Assembly (NCBI RefSeq): GCF_003172955.1
Contig: NZ_QGKR01000280.1
Location: 1-40,795, forward strand
DNA from: Micromonospora acroterricola
GTDB taxonomy: Bacteria; Actinomycetota; Actinomycetes; Mycobacteriales; Micromonosporaceae
Length of the DNA stretch: 40,795 bases
Direction of reading: 5' to 3'
Shown: positions 6,459 to 16,437 of the stretch, piece by piece
How positions within the stretch are numbered: position 1 is the stretch's first letter
Layout of the letters: each line of letters starts with the position of its first letter
Position numbers and translations under genes: made by a program
The notes under the pieces: generated by a model
Seen by the model: only the letters and a program-made list of their open reading frames with translations
Database searches by the model: none
Told to the model about the DNA's origin: nothing

Positions 6459-7745
6459 ATGACGTCGACGCTCGCCGCCTCCGGCATCGACACCTCCGCC
6501 AGCCCCGCCCGCGCCCTGGTCTGCCGCGCCTGCTCGGCCCGCTACCCGCTAGCCGCGCAGCACGCCTGCTACGAGTGTTTCGGCCCCCTCGAGGTCGACT
6601 ACGACACCTCCGTTCTGGCCACGGTCACGCGGGAGCAGATCGAGGCCGGCCCGGACAACATCTGGCGGTACGCCGCGCTGCTGCCCGCCGGTCAGGACCC
6701 GGCCACCCGCGTCACCCTCGACCCGGGGCTCACCCCGCTGGTGGCGGCCCCGCACCTCGCCGCCGAGCTGGGCATCACCGCACCGCTGTGGGTGAAGGAC
6801 GACAGCGCCAACCCCACCCACTCGTTCAAGGACCGGGTCGTCTCGGTGGCGCTGACCGCCGCGAAGGCGCTCGGCTTCACCCGGTTCGCCTGCGCCTCCA
6901 CCGGCAACCTGGCCAACTCGGTGGCCGCGCACGCCGCCCGCGCCGGGGTGCCCTCGGTGGTCTTCATCCCCAGCGACCTGGAGCAGGGCAAGGTCATCAC
7001 CACCGCGGTCTACGGCGGCGAACTGGTCGCCATCGACGGCTCGTACGACGACGTCAACCGGCTCTGCGGCGAGCTGGTGGAGACCGACGAGTTCGAGGAC
7101 ACGGCGTTCGTCAACGTCAACGTCCGGCCGTACTACGCCGAGGGCTCCAAGACCCTCGGCTATGAGGTCGCCGAGCAGCTCGGCTGGCGGATCCCGGCCC
7201 AGGTGGTCATCCCGATGGCCAGCGGTGAGCTGCTCACCAAGATCGACAAGGCGTTCTCCGAGCTGGTCGAGATCGGCCTGGTCGAGGCGCCCGCCGGCGG
7301 CTGGAAGGTCTTCGGCGCCCAGTCCGCCGGCTGCAACCCGATCGCCACCGCCCTGCACGCCGACACCGACACGATCACCCCGGTCAAGCCCACCGGCATC
7401 GCCAAGTCCCTCAACATCGGCGACCCGGCCGCCGGCCTCTACGCCCTGGAGGCGGTGCGTCGCACCGACGGCTGGATGGAGTACGCCGATGACGACGAGA
7501 TCCGCGCCGGCATCCGCGATCTGGCCCGCACCACGGGCGTCTTCGCCGAGACCGCGGGCGGGGTGACCGTGGCGGTGCTGCGCAAGCTGGTCGAGTCCGG
7601 CCGGCTCGACCCGACCGCCGAGACGGTCGTCTTCAACACCGGCGAGGGACTGAAGACCATCGACGCGGTGGCCGGCCAGGTCGGGCCGACCCACCACATC
7701 AAGCCGTCCCTCCGCGCCGCCCGCGACGCCGGCCTCCTCGGCTGA
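6459..7745 (+). CDS. thrC: Threonine synthase
   Basis: A 428-residue PLP enzyme of fold type II converting O-phosphohomoserine to threonine. The N-terminus carries a zinc-ribbon-like pair, CRAC and CYEC (residues about 25-45), as in long-form bacterial threonine synthases. The PLP lysine is K124 in NPTHSFKDR, the substrate/cofactor loop is ASTGNLANSVAAHAA, and SGELLTK and FAETAGGVTVAVL follow in the usual order. The ATG at 6459 has AGAGGA 9 bases upstream; the open frame runs much further back but overlaps the EamA gene and the riboswitch. Placement under a SAM-I riboswitch ties the homoserine branch point (threonine versus methionine) to SAM. It appears to be transcribed alone. Confidence 0.95.
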   Translation: MTSTLAASGIDTSASPARALVCRACSARYPLAAQHACYECFGPLEVDYDTSVLATVTREQIEAGPDNIWRYAALLPAGQDPATRVTLDPGLTPLVAAPHLAAELGITAPLWVKDDSANPTHSFKDRVVSVALTAAKALGFTRFACASTGNLANSVAAHAARAGVPSVVFIPSDLEQGKVITTAVYGGELVAIDGSYDDVNRLCGELVETDEFEDTAFVNVNVRPYYAEGSKTLGYEVAEQLGWRIPAQVVIPMASGELLTKIDKAFSELVEIGLVEAPAGGWKVFGAQSAGCNPIATALHADTDTITPVKPTGIAKSLNIGDPAAGLYALEAVRRTDGWMEYADDDEIRAGIRDLARTTGVFAETAGGVTVAVLRKLVESGRLDPTAETVVFNTGEGLKTIDAVAGQVGPTHHIKPSLRAARDAGLLG

Positions 7746-7852
7746 CCCGCCGGTCGCCGGCGTGCGCCGTCAATCGCCCGGATGGGGGACCGGGCCGATC
7801 CGCCGGGTAACTGGCTTTTCGCTGTGAGTGTGGAAAACCCGCCTGTCTGGAC

Positions 7853-7881
7853 TTGACGGCAGGAACCGGACGGCGCAAGAT
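7853..7881 (+). promoter_or_regulatory. Promoter of the leader RNA before the 8035 acetyltransferase
   Basis: TTGACG (7853-7858) and CAAGAT (7876-7881) are 17 bases apart, a good -35 with a weak -10. Initiation is expected near 7887. Between thrC and this promoter (7746-7852) I see only small hairpins, such as CGCCGG-TCG-CCGGCG at 7748-7762, which may end the thrC transcript. Confidence 0.5.
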
Positions 7882-7886
7882 GCTCC

Positions 7887-8014
7887 GTGCGGGAGGGCAT
7901 TTCGCCGGAGACTTTTGAAGTTCTTGCGACCCAACGCCGGAGGCGTTGTGCGAGTGTCCCTCCCGACCACGTCCGATCGGGCCAGCGAAGTAATTCGCTG
8001 GCCCGATCGCTTTT
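7887..8014 (+). ncRNA. Structured leader or small RNA with intrinsic terminator
   Basis: CGGGAGGG (7890-7897) pairs with CCCTCCCG (7958-7965), enclosing a hairpin near 7909-7926 (AGACTT with AAGTTCT) and an arm in which CTTGCG pairs with TGCGAG and CAACGCC-GGA-GGCGTTG (7932-7948) forms the tip. A strong terminator follows (separate entry), only 21 bases before an acetyltransferase ATG that has little ribosome site of its own. This could be an attenuated leader or a free small RNA. A GTG at 7887 falls at the expected transcription start and opens a frame reading MREGISPETFEVLATQ followed by four arginines, but it has no stop before the terminator. Confidence 0.5.
7974..8014 (+). terminator. 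Strong intrinsic terminator immediately upstream of a gene
   Basis: A 16-bp perfect stem (7974-7989 with 7994-8009) with loop GTAA, followed by CTTTTG. It is the most canonical rho-independent terminator in the window, and it precedes an acetyltransferase on the same strand instead of following a gene. That position suggests conditional readthrough. Confidence 0.85.
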
Positions 8015-8034
8015 GCGGGTGCACGCTCGGCGGC

Positions 8035-9054
8035 ATGAGCATCACCATCGCGTCGTTCGACGGCGCCGACCGGGCCGCGGTCGACGAGGCGTACCGGATC
8101 GGCGCGGCGGCCAACGACGCCGACCTGCCGGATTTCCCGCCCTTCTGCCGGCGGCGCTTCGACGCGTTGTTCCACACCCCGATGCCCGGCACCGCCACGC
8201 TGTGGGCGTTGGCCCGCCTGGACGGCGTCGCGGCCGGCTACCTCACACTGGACCTGCCGCAGCTCGACAACACCGACAACGCCACCGTCGACCTGGTGGT
8301 GCATCCCCAGCTGCGGCGGCGGGGCGTCGGCCGGGCCCTGCACGAGCACGGGGTGCGCCTGCTACGCGAGCACGGACGCAAGCGGGTCGTCGGGATGACC
8401 GTCTCGGCGCTGCCCGGCGGGCCCGCCCGGCCTGTGGCGGGTGACGCGTTCGCCGCCGCGACCGGAGCCCACTCGGCGCTGGCCGAGGTGCGTCGCCGGC
8501 TGGAGGTCGCCGACATCGACCGGGCCGCGCTGAGGGCGGCGCTGGCCGAGGCCCACTCCCTGGCCGAGGGCTACCGGTCGGTCTGCTGGCAGGGCGCCAC
8601 CCCGCAGGAGTACGTCGCTGACGTCGCCTACCTGGACGGCCGGTTGCTGATGGACGCACCCATGGGAGACGTGCAGTGGGAGCCGGAGCAGGTGGACGCC
8701 GAGCGGGTCCGGGGCACCGAGCGGGCACTGGATGCCAAGGGGCGCCGGCGCTACCACCTCGGAGTGCGGCACGAGGAGTCCGGCCGGCTGGTCGCCTGGA
8801 CCCTGCTGGACGTGGGCGCCTCCGCCGACTGGCACGCCTTCCAGCAGATCACCATCGTCGACCCGGCCCACCGGGGGCACCGGCTCGGCCTGCTCGCCAA
8901 GATCGAGAACCTGCACCATCTGCTCACCCACGAGCCGGCGGTACGCGTCATCGACACCTTCAACGCGGCCAGCAACAGCTACATGGTGGCGATCAACGAG
9001 CGGCTCGGCTTCCGCCCGGTGGACTCCTGGAACAACTGGCAGCTCACCCTCTGA
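8035..9054 (+). CDS. Two-domain GNAT N-acetyltransferase
   Basis: A 339-residue protein with two GNAT folds in tandem. The first (about 1-150) has the acetyl-CoA loop VVHPQLRRRGVGRAL near residue 100. The second (about 185-339) has IVDPAHRGHRLGLLAK, then a family-typical FNAASNSYMVAINERLGFRPV ending. Didomain GNATs of this size acetylate antibiotics, amines or mycothiol precursors; the acceptor here is unknown. The ATG at 8035 has only a weak ribosome site (GGCGGC), and the frame stays open upstream through the leader, so the start is not certain. A transcription terminator 21 bases upstream implies regulated expression. Confidence 0.85.
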   Translation: MSITIASFDGADRAAVDEAYRIGAAANDADLPDFPPFCRRRFDALFHTPMPGTATLWALARLDGVAAGYLTLDLPQLDNTDNATVDLVVHPQLRRRGVGRALHEHGVRLLREHGRKRVVGMTVSALPGGPARPVAGDAFAAATGAHSALAEVRRRLEVADIDRAALRAALAEAHSLAEGYRSVCWQGATPQEYVADVAYLDGRLLMDAPMGDVQWEPEQVDAERVRGTERALDAKGRRRYHLGVRHEESGRLVAWTLLDVGASADWHAFQQITIVDPAHRGHRLGLLAKIENLHHLLTHEPAVRVIDTFNAASNSYMVAINERLGFRPVDSWNNWQLTL

Positions 9055-9126
9055 CCCGGTCGGCCAGCCGCGCTGTCCGGGATTGGCGCTTCTGCTCCCG
9101 AACCCGGCTGCGGCATGATGGCGGGC

Positions 9127-10800
9127 ATGACGGAGACCCCGCATCCCCTGTACGACAGGCACGCCGACACCCTCAACCGTGCGCTGACCGCGATCACGGA
9201 GCGGGGCTACTGGTCCGCCTATCCCGAGTCCCCCAGCCCCCGCGTCTACGGCGAGACCGCCGCCGCCGACGGCAAGGCCGCCTTCGAGGCGTACCTGGGT
9301 GGCGACTTCCCGCTCGACCAGCCGGGCACCGGTGACCGGGTCGCCACCGAGGCGAGCCCGTTCGGGGTGGAGCTGGCGGTGCGCTACCCGCACGCCGGCC
9401 CCGGCGAGCTGGTCACCGCCGCCTCCGCCGCGCTCCCGGCGTGGCGTGACGCGGGCCCGCAGGCCCGGGTGGGCGTCTGCCTCGAGATCCTCGACCGGCT
9501 GCACAAGCACATCTTCGAGCTGGCCAACGCGGTGCAGTTCACCAGCGGGCAGGCGTTCGTGATGGCCTTCCAGGCCGGCGGCGCGCACGCGCTGGACCGG
9601 GCGCTGGAGGCGCTGGCGTACGCGTACGCCGAGATGACCCGGCACCCGGGCACGGCAGGCTGGGAGAAGTCGGCCGGCAAGGGCGACCCGCTGCGGATGA
9701 CCAAGACGTTCCACGTGGTGCCCCGCGGCGTGGCGCTGGTGATCGGCTGCAACACCTTCCCGACCTGGAACTCGTACCCCGGTCTGTTCGCCTCGCTGGT
9801 CACCGGCAACCCGGTGATCGTCAAGCCGCATCCCCGCGCGGTGCTGCCGCTGGCCATCACCGTGAAGTACGCCCGGGAGGTGCTGGCCGAGGCCGGCTTC
9901 GACCCCAACCTGATCATGCTGGCCGCCGAGGCGCCGGGCGAGAAGCTCGCCAGCGACCTGGCCCTGCACCGGTCCGTGAAGATCGTCGACTTCACCGGCT
10001 CCACCGAGTACGGCGACTGGCTGGAGACGCACGCGCGGCAGGCGTCGGTCTACACCGAGAAGGCCGGGCTGAACACGGTCGTGATCGACTCCACCGACGA
10101 CTTCGCCGGCATGTGCCGCAACCTCGGCTTCACGCTGACCCTGTACAGCGGTCAGATGTGCACCACCTCGCAGAACATCCTCATCCCGGCCGGCGGCATC
10201 GAGACCGACCAGGGGCACAAGAGCTTCGACGAGGTTGCCGGCGGGATCGCCGCGGCGGTCGGCAAGCTGACCGCCGACCCGGCCCGGGGCGTGGAGCTGA
10301 CCGGCGCCATCGTCAACGACGGGGTGCTGGAGCGGCTCGCCGAGGTGACCAAGGTCGGCGAGCCGGTGCTGGAGTCGCGGGCCGTGGCGCACCCGGCGTA
10401 CGCCGACGCGGTGGTGCGTACCCCGACCATCGTGAAGCTGACCGCGGACGACGCGGAGACGTACGGCCGGGAGTGGTTCGGGCCCATCTCGTTCGCCATC
10501 GCCACCGAGTCCACGGCGCACAGCCTCGACCTGCTGCGCCGGACGGTCGGCGAGAAGGGCGCGCTCACCGCGGGGGTGTACTCCACGGACGAGGCGGTGC
10601 TGGACGAGACGGAGGCGGTCGCCGTCGAGGTGGGGGTGCACCTGTCCTGCAACCTGACCGGCGGTGTCTTCGTGAACCAGTCGGCGGCCTTCTCCGACTT
10701 CCACGGCAGCGGCGCCAACCCGGCGGCCAACTCGGCGTTGACCGACGGGGCGTACGTGGCGAACCGGTTCCGGATCGTGCAGTCGCGGCGGCCTGTCTGA
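9127..10800 (+). CDS. paaN: PaaN-type aldehyde dehydrogenase (phenylacetate pathway family)
   Basis: A 557-residue NAD(P)-dependent aldehyde dehydrogenase-fold enzyme resembling PaaN. The opening HPLYDRHADTLNRAL and the RGYWSAYPESPSPRVYGE stretch are typical of this subfamily, which carries an N-terminal extension compared with ordinary ALDHs. The nucleotide-binding core includes VVPRGVALVIGCNTFPTWNS and NPVIVKPHPRAVLPL; the catalytic Cys is C345 in YSGQMCTTSQN, and EWFGPISF lies near the end. PaaN is associated with the aerobic phenylacetyl-CoA route, but no other paa gene is in the window, so its substrate here is uncertain. The ATG at 9127 is chosen; ATGs at 9115 and 9118 are in frame just upstream and none has a strong ribosome site. 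Confidence 0.85.
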   Translation: MTETPHPLYDRHADTLNRALTAITERGYWSAYPESPSPRVYGETAAADGKAAFEAYLGGDFPLDQPGTGDRVATEASPFGVELAVRYPHAGPGELVTAASAALPAWRDAGPQARVGVCLEILDRLHKHIFELANAVQFTSGQAFVMAFQAGGAHALDRALEALAYAYAEMTRHPGTAGWEKSAGKGDPLRMTKTFHVVPRGVALVIGCNTFPTWNSYPGLFASLVTGNPVIVKPHPRAVLPLAITVKYAREVLAEAGFDPNLIMLAAEAPGEKLASDLALHRSVKIVDFTGSTEYGDWLETHARQASVYTEKAGLNTVVIDSTDDFAGMCRNLGFTLTLYSGQMCTTSQNILIPAGGIETDQGHKSFDEVAGGIAAAVGKLTADPARGVELTGAIVNDGVLERLAEVTKVGEPVLESRAVAHPAYADAVVRTPTIVKLTADDAETYGREWFGPISFAIATESTAHSLDLLRRTVGEKGALTAGVYSTDEAVLDETEAVAVEVGVHLSCNLTGGVFVNQSAAFSDFHGSGANPAANSALTDGAYVANRFRIVQSRRPV

Positions 10801-10817
10801 TTCGGTGGTTGCTGTTG

Positions 10818-10892
10818 GGGTTTCCGGGGGAGCCCACCCGCTCCAGGCGGTCAGGCTTGATCCTTCCGCGGGCGGGCTCCCCCCGGAAACCC
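10818..10892. terminator. Long inverted repeat between convergent genes
   Basis: The left arm, beginning GGGTTTCCGGGGGAGCCC at 10818, pairs with the right arm ending GGGCTCCCCCCGGAAACCC at 10892 over about 24 bp, with one mismatch and one extra base. The loop is about 26 bases. It lies between paaN and a convergent acetyltransferase gene, so it is probably a bidirectional terminator, though its length suggests a repeat element. Confidence 0.7.
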
Positions 10893-10963
10893 TCTCGGGG
10901 CACGCTGGGCCCGATGCAGCCGGCTCTTGGAGAACATCACCGGGGTTCTGCCCTGGGATGGGT

Positions 10964-11533
10964 TCAGGCTTTTCTGCGCATCTGGAGTTCGGTCAGGGCG
11001 GGGATGGTGGGGTGTGGGACGCGTACGCCCGTGTCGGTGAAGCCCAGCCGCTGGTAGGCCCGGTAGGCGCGGTCGTTGCCGACCACCACCTCCAGCAGCA
11101 GCTCCGGTCGGCCACAGGCCCGCGACCAGGCGGCCACCTCGTCGATCAGCTCGCCGAGCAGCCCGCTGCCACGCCAGGCCGGCGTGACATAGACCGCGTA
11201 GATCACGGTCAGCCCCGCCTCGCGCGGCGCTACCGTGCCGCCGGCGTGGCCGACGAACCGCCCGCCCGGATCCGCCACGAACTGGGCGGTCTCCGTGCCG
11301 CGCGAGGTGTACGCCACCCGGGCGGCGTACTCGGCGTGGGGTCGGGCGGCCGCGTCGGCGATCGTCTCCAGAAAGGCCAGCGGGGCGTCGGCGAGCATCT
11401 CCAGCCGTAGAGCGCGCATCCGGGCCGCGTCCGCCGGGCGTACCCGCCGGATCGGGACGCGCGGGGTCCCGGTCCCGGTGCGGCGGTCGGGCGCGCCGTC
11501 GCTGCCGTCCACCCGTTCGGGCGCGCTCGTCAT
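10964..11533 (-). CDS. GNAT N-acetyltransferase
   Basis: A 189-residue single-domain GNAT. After a Thr/Pro-rich lead of about 27 residues, the fold begins with [22 protein letters not shown]. The acetyl-CoA site is [20 protein letters not shown] (about residue 115), where RGSGLLG matches the Q/RxxGxG/A motif, and the closing [20 protein letters not shown] carries the usual tyrosine and the GF motif. The [15 protein letters not shown] segment is typical of actinobacterial GNATs that act on small amines. The acceptor is unknown. The gene is convergent with paaN and divergent from the cold-shock gene. No strong ribosome site is visible; a TAGGTA box lies about 6 bases upstream of the ATG, so leaderless initiation is possible. 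Confidence 0.85.
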   Translation of the reverse strand: MTSAPERVDGSDGAPDRRTGTGTPRVPIRRVRPADAARMRALRLEMLADAPLAFLETIADAAARPHAEYAARVAYTSRGTETAQFVADPGGRFVGHAGGTVAPREAGLTVIYAVYVTPAWRGSGLLGELIDEVAAWSRACGRPELLLEVVVGNDRAYRAYQRLGFTDTGVRVPHPTIPALTELQMRRKA

Positions 11534-11752
11534 GCCGCATACCTATCACAGCGATGGTCGGCGATGCCGCCACACCCGTCACGGGCCCGGAATATGTCTG
11601 ATTTGTGGTCGTGCGCGGCCGTCACTCCTCGTGTAGCGTGCGATTTCGGTCACTCGTTCCAGCGGCCGTCATCGATCGCCGGAGCGCTGGTCCGAGGGCG
11701 CCGGCCGTGCCGTGCCGGGGCAGGCAACACGCGCAAAGTGAGGAAGTGCACC

Positions 11753-11956
11753 GTGGCACAGGGCACCGTGAAGTGGTTCAACGCCGAGAAGGGCTACGGC
11801 TTCATCGCCGTCGACGGCGGTCAGGACGTGTTCGTCCACTTCTCCGCGATCGAGATGGACGGCTACAAGGCGCTGGACGACGGTCAGCGGGTGGAGTTCG
11901 AGATCGCCCAGGGCCAGAAGGGCCCGCAGGCTGAGCGGGTGCGCGTCATCGCCTGA
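11753..11956 (+). CDS. Cold-shock domain protein
   Basis: A 67-residue CspA-type single-stranded nucleic acid binding protein. It is a single cold-shock domain with RNP1 KGYGFI (13-18) and RNP2 VFVHF (26-30), opening with the typical [11 protein letters not shown]. These proteins act as RNA chaperones in the cytosol, and in actinobacteria many are constitutive. GAGGAA about 7 bases before the GTG at 11753 fixes the start; a longer open frame upstream lacks conservation. The 219 bases between the divergent acetyltransferase and this gene hold the untranslated leader, A+T-richer around 11555-11660, where the promoter should lie; TAGCGT near 11635 is a possible -10. Confidence 0.95.
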   Translation: MAQGTVKWFNAEKGYGFIAVDGGQDVFVHFSAIEMDGYKALDDGQRVEFEIAQGQKGPQAERVRVIA

Positions 11957-12050
11957 CCGGGCCGGCAGTAGCACCCGCCGACCGGGGCTGCGCCGCGCGG
12001 CCGGACCCTGGAAGATGCTGAACCGTTCCAGCCGTCGCTGAGGAGGGTTC

Positions 12051-13151
12051 ATGTCCGACCAGCCGCCCCCGGCCGCCCCAACCCCGGGCGAGCCCGACCC
12101 GTCCGGTCCGCCGCCCGCTGGTGACCCGACCGCGCCGTCCCCCTCGGGCCAGCCGCCGGATGCCTCGCCGGACTGGGGGCCGCCGCCGGGCGCGCCGCCG
12201 CAGGGTTGGGTCTTCCCGCCCACCGGCGGCTATCCGATCGGCGCCGGGCCGTACGGCGGGCAGCCCTGGTATCCGGGGCCGCCAACCGGGTGGTACCCGC
12301 CCGGGATGGATCCGGCCGACCGGTTGGTCACCCCACCCGGCGGCGGGCTGAACGGGTGGTTCGACCGGTGTCTCGGCGCGGTCCGGCGCGGCTGGCGGCT
12401 GCTGCTGCCCATCCTGCTGCTCACCCAGGTGCTTCCGGCGGCGGTGCTGTCGGTGTTCGCCCTCGGGCTGGATCCGAGCGCGAAGTGGGAGACGACGGCG
12501 GTCGACGGCACGACCTCGTTGCCCGACACCTTCTTCACCGACCTGGCCACCATGTTCCTGGTGCTCATCGGCGGCAGCCTGCTGGTCGGGTTCGTGCAGG
12601 CCGTGGGCTGGGCCGCCGGCACCTGGGTGATCACCCGCCAGGCGGCCGGTGAGCCGGTCGGCCTGGGTGAGGCGCTGCGCTACGGCCTGCGCCGCGCGCT
12701 CGGCCTCTGGGGCTGGACGCTGCTGATGGGCGTGATCATCGGCCTGGGGATCTGCTTCTGCCTGCTCCCCGGCATCTACCTCGCCTTCGCGCTCAGCATG
12801 GCCGGGCCGGTCTATCTCTTCGAGCGGCAGAACCCGATCGGCCGGTCGTTCCGGATGTTCCACGACCGGCTGGGGCTGTTGCTGGGACGCGTTGCGCTGG
12901 TTGCGGCCGTGGTGATCGTCGGCACTCTGGTGCCCGGCGTCCTGGAGGGTGTCGGCAGCGCCCCGTTCGGTGTCGATCCGCTCGCCACCCCCGGTTCCGC
13001 GGTCGGCGTGGTGCTGGTGATCGCCCTCAGCGCGGTCCTGGTCCTCCCCGCCCACCTCGCGCAGTTGGTGGGGCTGCTGGTGACGTACGCCGAGCAGCGG
13101 GCCCATGAGGGGCCGGTGAACAGCGCGGGACTGGCCGCGGAACTCGGCTGA
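12051..13151 (+). CDS. Proline-rich multi-spanning membrane protein
   Basis: A 366-residue protein. Residues 1-100 are a disordered Pro/Gly-rich cytosolic region. After [19 protein letters not shown] comes a membrane domain with about six helices: [20 protein letters not shown] (about 118-138), a helix around [20 protein letters not shown] (about 168-190), the [26 protein letters not shown] region (about 222-250), [17 protein letters not shown] (about 280-297) and [22 protein letters not shown] (about 320-342). The general pattern resembles the membrane domain of glycerophosphodiester phosphodiesterase-type and related actinobacterial proteins, but I cannot assign a function. GAGGAGG lies 5 bases before the ATG. 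It ends just upstream of the groEL regulatory region. Confidence 0.8.
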   Translation: MSDQPPPAAPTPGEPDPSGPPPAGDPTAPSPSGQPPDASPDWGPPPGAPPQGWVFPPTGGYPIGAGPYGGQPWYPGPPTGWYPPGMDPADRLVTPPGGGLNGWFDRCLGAVRRGWRLLLPILLLTQVLPAAVLSVFALGLDPSAKWETTAVDGTTSLPDTFFTDLATMFLVLIGGSLLVGFVQAVGWAAGTWVITRQAAGEPVGLGEALRYGLRRALGLWGWTLLMGVIIGLGICFCLLPGIYLAFALSMAGPVYLFERQNPIGRSFRMFHDRLGLLLGRVALVAAVVIVGTLVPGVLEGVGSAPFGVDPLATPGSAVGVVLVIALSAVLVLPAHLAQLVGLLVTYAEQRAHEGPVNSAGLAAELG

Positions 13152-13165
13152 TCGTGGCGGTCGTG

Positions 13166-13192
13166 CTTGCACTCGGCAGGGGAGAGTGCTAA
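13166..13192. promoter_or_regulatory. CIRCE operator 1 over the groEL promoter
   Basis: CTTGCACTC, nine bases, GAGTGCTAA: the HrcA-binding CIRCE layout (consensus TTAGCACTC-N9-GAGTGCTAA) with a degenerate left arm. TTGCAC at 13167-13172 and TAAACA at 13190-13195 are 17 bases apart and form a plausible promoter, so HrcA bound here would block RNA polymerase. Confidence 0.85.
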
Positions 13193-13200
13193 ACAAGTCA

Positions 13201-15047
<1,847 letters not shown>

Positions 15048-15063
15048 GTCCAGTTCCGACACG

Positions 15064-15099
15064 GAACGGGGCGGGCCGCTGACGCGGTCCGCCCCGTTC
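15064..15099. terminator. Bidirectional terminator after groEL
   Basis: A 16-bp stem, GAACGGGGCGGGCCGC with GCGGTCCGCCCCGTTC (one G-T pair), and loop TGAC. It serves groEL and the convergent small gene that ends at 15104. Confidence 0.85.
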
Positions 15100-15103
15100 G
15101 TCG

Positions 15104-15349
15104 TCAGGTGGGCAGTGGGCGCTGGTTGCGCCGCTTCTGCGCCCGGTCGTACGGCGGGGGCAGTTGGATCGGCGCGTCCACCATCTCCTGCGGCTCCTCG
15201 ACCACGGGCTCGCCGTTCGTGGTCATCTCCGCCAACTGCTCGGCGTCGCCGTAGTCGAGCCGGTCGAACGGCAGTTGGCCGGGGAGTTCGCCGACCGGTT
15301 TCCAGGCGACGGGTGGGCCGTCCTCGGTCTGGTCGTCATCCGTGGTCAT
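15104..15349 (-). CDS. Small hypothetical protein, 81 residues
   Basis: An 81-residue acidic protein of unknown function. It begins MTTDDDQTEDGPPVAWKPVG, has no membrane segment or signal peptide, and ends in a basic stretch (RAQKRRNQRP). The central part, LPGQLPFDRLDYGDAEQLAEM, could form a short helix; the rest looks disordered. The start is well supported: AGGAGG lies about 5 bases before the ATG at 15349, whereas the longer open frame upstream has no ribosome site and overlaps the acetyltransferase gene. The 85 bases upstream are A+T-rich, with a GATAAT -10 candidate near 15404-15409 and the hairpin CTACCG-AAA-CGGTAG at 15361-15375. It lies downstream of, and codirectional with, a GNAT gene. 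Confidence 0.7.
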   Translation of the reverse strand: MTTDDDQTEDGPPVAWKPVGELPGQLPFDRLDYGDAEQLAEMTTNGEPVVEEPQEMVDAPIQLPPPYDRAQKRRNQRPLPT

Positions 15350-15434
15350 GGCTGCCTCCTCTACCGAAACGGTAGGGGGCGTCGATGCCCGACGAGGGCG
15401 AATGGCATTATCTGGGTCTATATCCTGTTCTTCC

Positions 15435-16370
15435 CTATTTGGCGTTGACCGCTCGGCGGTACAGGAAGAAGACCCGCTCGATCCGCGCGCCCGCGCTGCC
15501 GGAGTAGAACGGCACCGGCCCCACCCAGCCGATCTCCGCCCGGTCCAGCCCCGCCGACCGCTGGTCGCGCAGGCAGCGACGCAGCAGGGCCCCACCGATG
15601 CCCGAACCCTCGGCGGCCGGCGCGGTGCCCATCGGCCCGAACCAGCTCGGCCGGGACGACCCGTAGGCGGCGAAGCCCAGCAGCTCGCCGGCCCGCTCCG
15701 CCAGGTGGCAACCGGCGCCGTCACGACCCACCGACCCGGCCAGCTCGCCGTCCCACGTGCCGCCGAACGTGGACCGGGCGAACGCGGCCAGCGCCGGAAG
15801 GTCCGCCGGTTCCGCCCGGCGGACGGTGATCCCCTGCTCGGCCAGCCGCCGCTCCGTCGCCTCGGTGGACCGCAGCGCCGGCGACCCGTCGTACGACAGG
15901 TCCGCCGTCATGTTCCAGGCGGTCCGGTCCTGCTGGTAGCCGAGCGCCAGGGCGGCGCAGACCGCCGGGGTGTAGCGCACGTCGATGCCCGGCCAGGCGT
16001 AGTACGGCGGGTTCCCGGCGAGCAGCACCTCGGTCACCCCGCGCCCGGCGAGCACCTGTTCGGCCCGCTCCAGCAGCGCCCGGCCGACGCCACGGCGACG
16101 CTGGTCCGGAAGCACCGCGACGAGGTCCACGTGCCCGAGGCCGGGGTCGGCCGACGACACCGAACAGAGCAGCACACCGACCAGGTCCGTCCCGCGGTAC
16201 GCGCCCAACCCGACGACCAGCCGGTCGGCGGCGGCTCGGGACCACAGCGCGTCCACGATCGGCACCGCCTCGCTGGCGTCCTCGGGCAGGTCGAGTGCCC
16301 GCTCGCAGAGGCGTACGACGGCGGGGGTGAGGTCGGGGGTCAGCTCCGTGACGGTGATCTCGGCGTCCAT
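15435..16370 (-). CDS. Two-domain GNAT N-acetyltransferase
   Basis: A 311-residue tandem GNAT protein. The first domain (about 1-150) has the acetyl-CoA loop VAVLPDQRRRGVGRALLERAE near residue 85-105, and is followed by NPPYYAWPGIDVRYTPAV. The second (about 165-311) begins ITVRRAEPADLPALAAFARSTF and has GTAPAAEGSGIGGALLRRCL as its CoA loop. The YYAWPGID signature occurs in actinobacterial didomain GNATs whose substrates are not known; mycothiol synthase has the same two-domain plan but I do not see its specific motifs. TAGGGT lies 7 bases before the ATG at 16370, consistent with leaderless transcription. Confidence 0.85.
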   Translation of the reverse strand: MDAEITVTELTPDLTPAVVRLCERALDLPEDASEAVPIVDALWSRAAADRLVVGLGAYRGTDLVGVLLCSVSSADPGLGHVDLVAVLPDQRRRGVGRALLERAEQVLAGRGVTEVLLAGNPPYYAWPGIDVRYTPAVCAALALGYQQDRTAWNMTADLSYDGSPALRSTEATERRLAEQGITVRRAEPADLPALAAFARSTFGGTWDGELAGSVGRDGAGCHLAERAGELLGFAAYGSSRPSWFGPMGTAPAAEGSGIGGALLRRCLRDQRSAGLDRAEIGWVGPVPFYSGSAGARIERVFFLYRRAVNAK

Positions 16371-16437
16371 GGTCGCGACCCTAGATCACCGGCTACCGGT
16401 TCCGGTTCCCGCCATCCTGTCGACCGAGTGCCCCTCG

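Noticed and set aside
7891..7968. A tRNA-like outline: a 7-bp GGGAGGG/CCCTCCC stem about 74 bases apart followed by G-ACCA
   Set aside because: There is no T-arm consensus, no D-arm and no anticodon stem of normal size. The fold is better explained as part of the terminator-bearing leader.
7887..8014. Leader peptide starting at GTG 7887 as an attenuator coding sequence
   Set aside because: The frame has no stop before the terminator and runs on into the acetyltransferase gene, unlike known short leader peptides. It is kept only as a remark in the leader entry.
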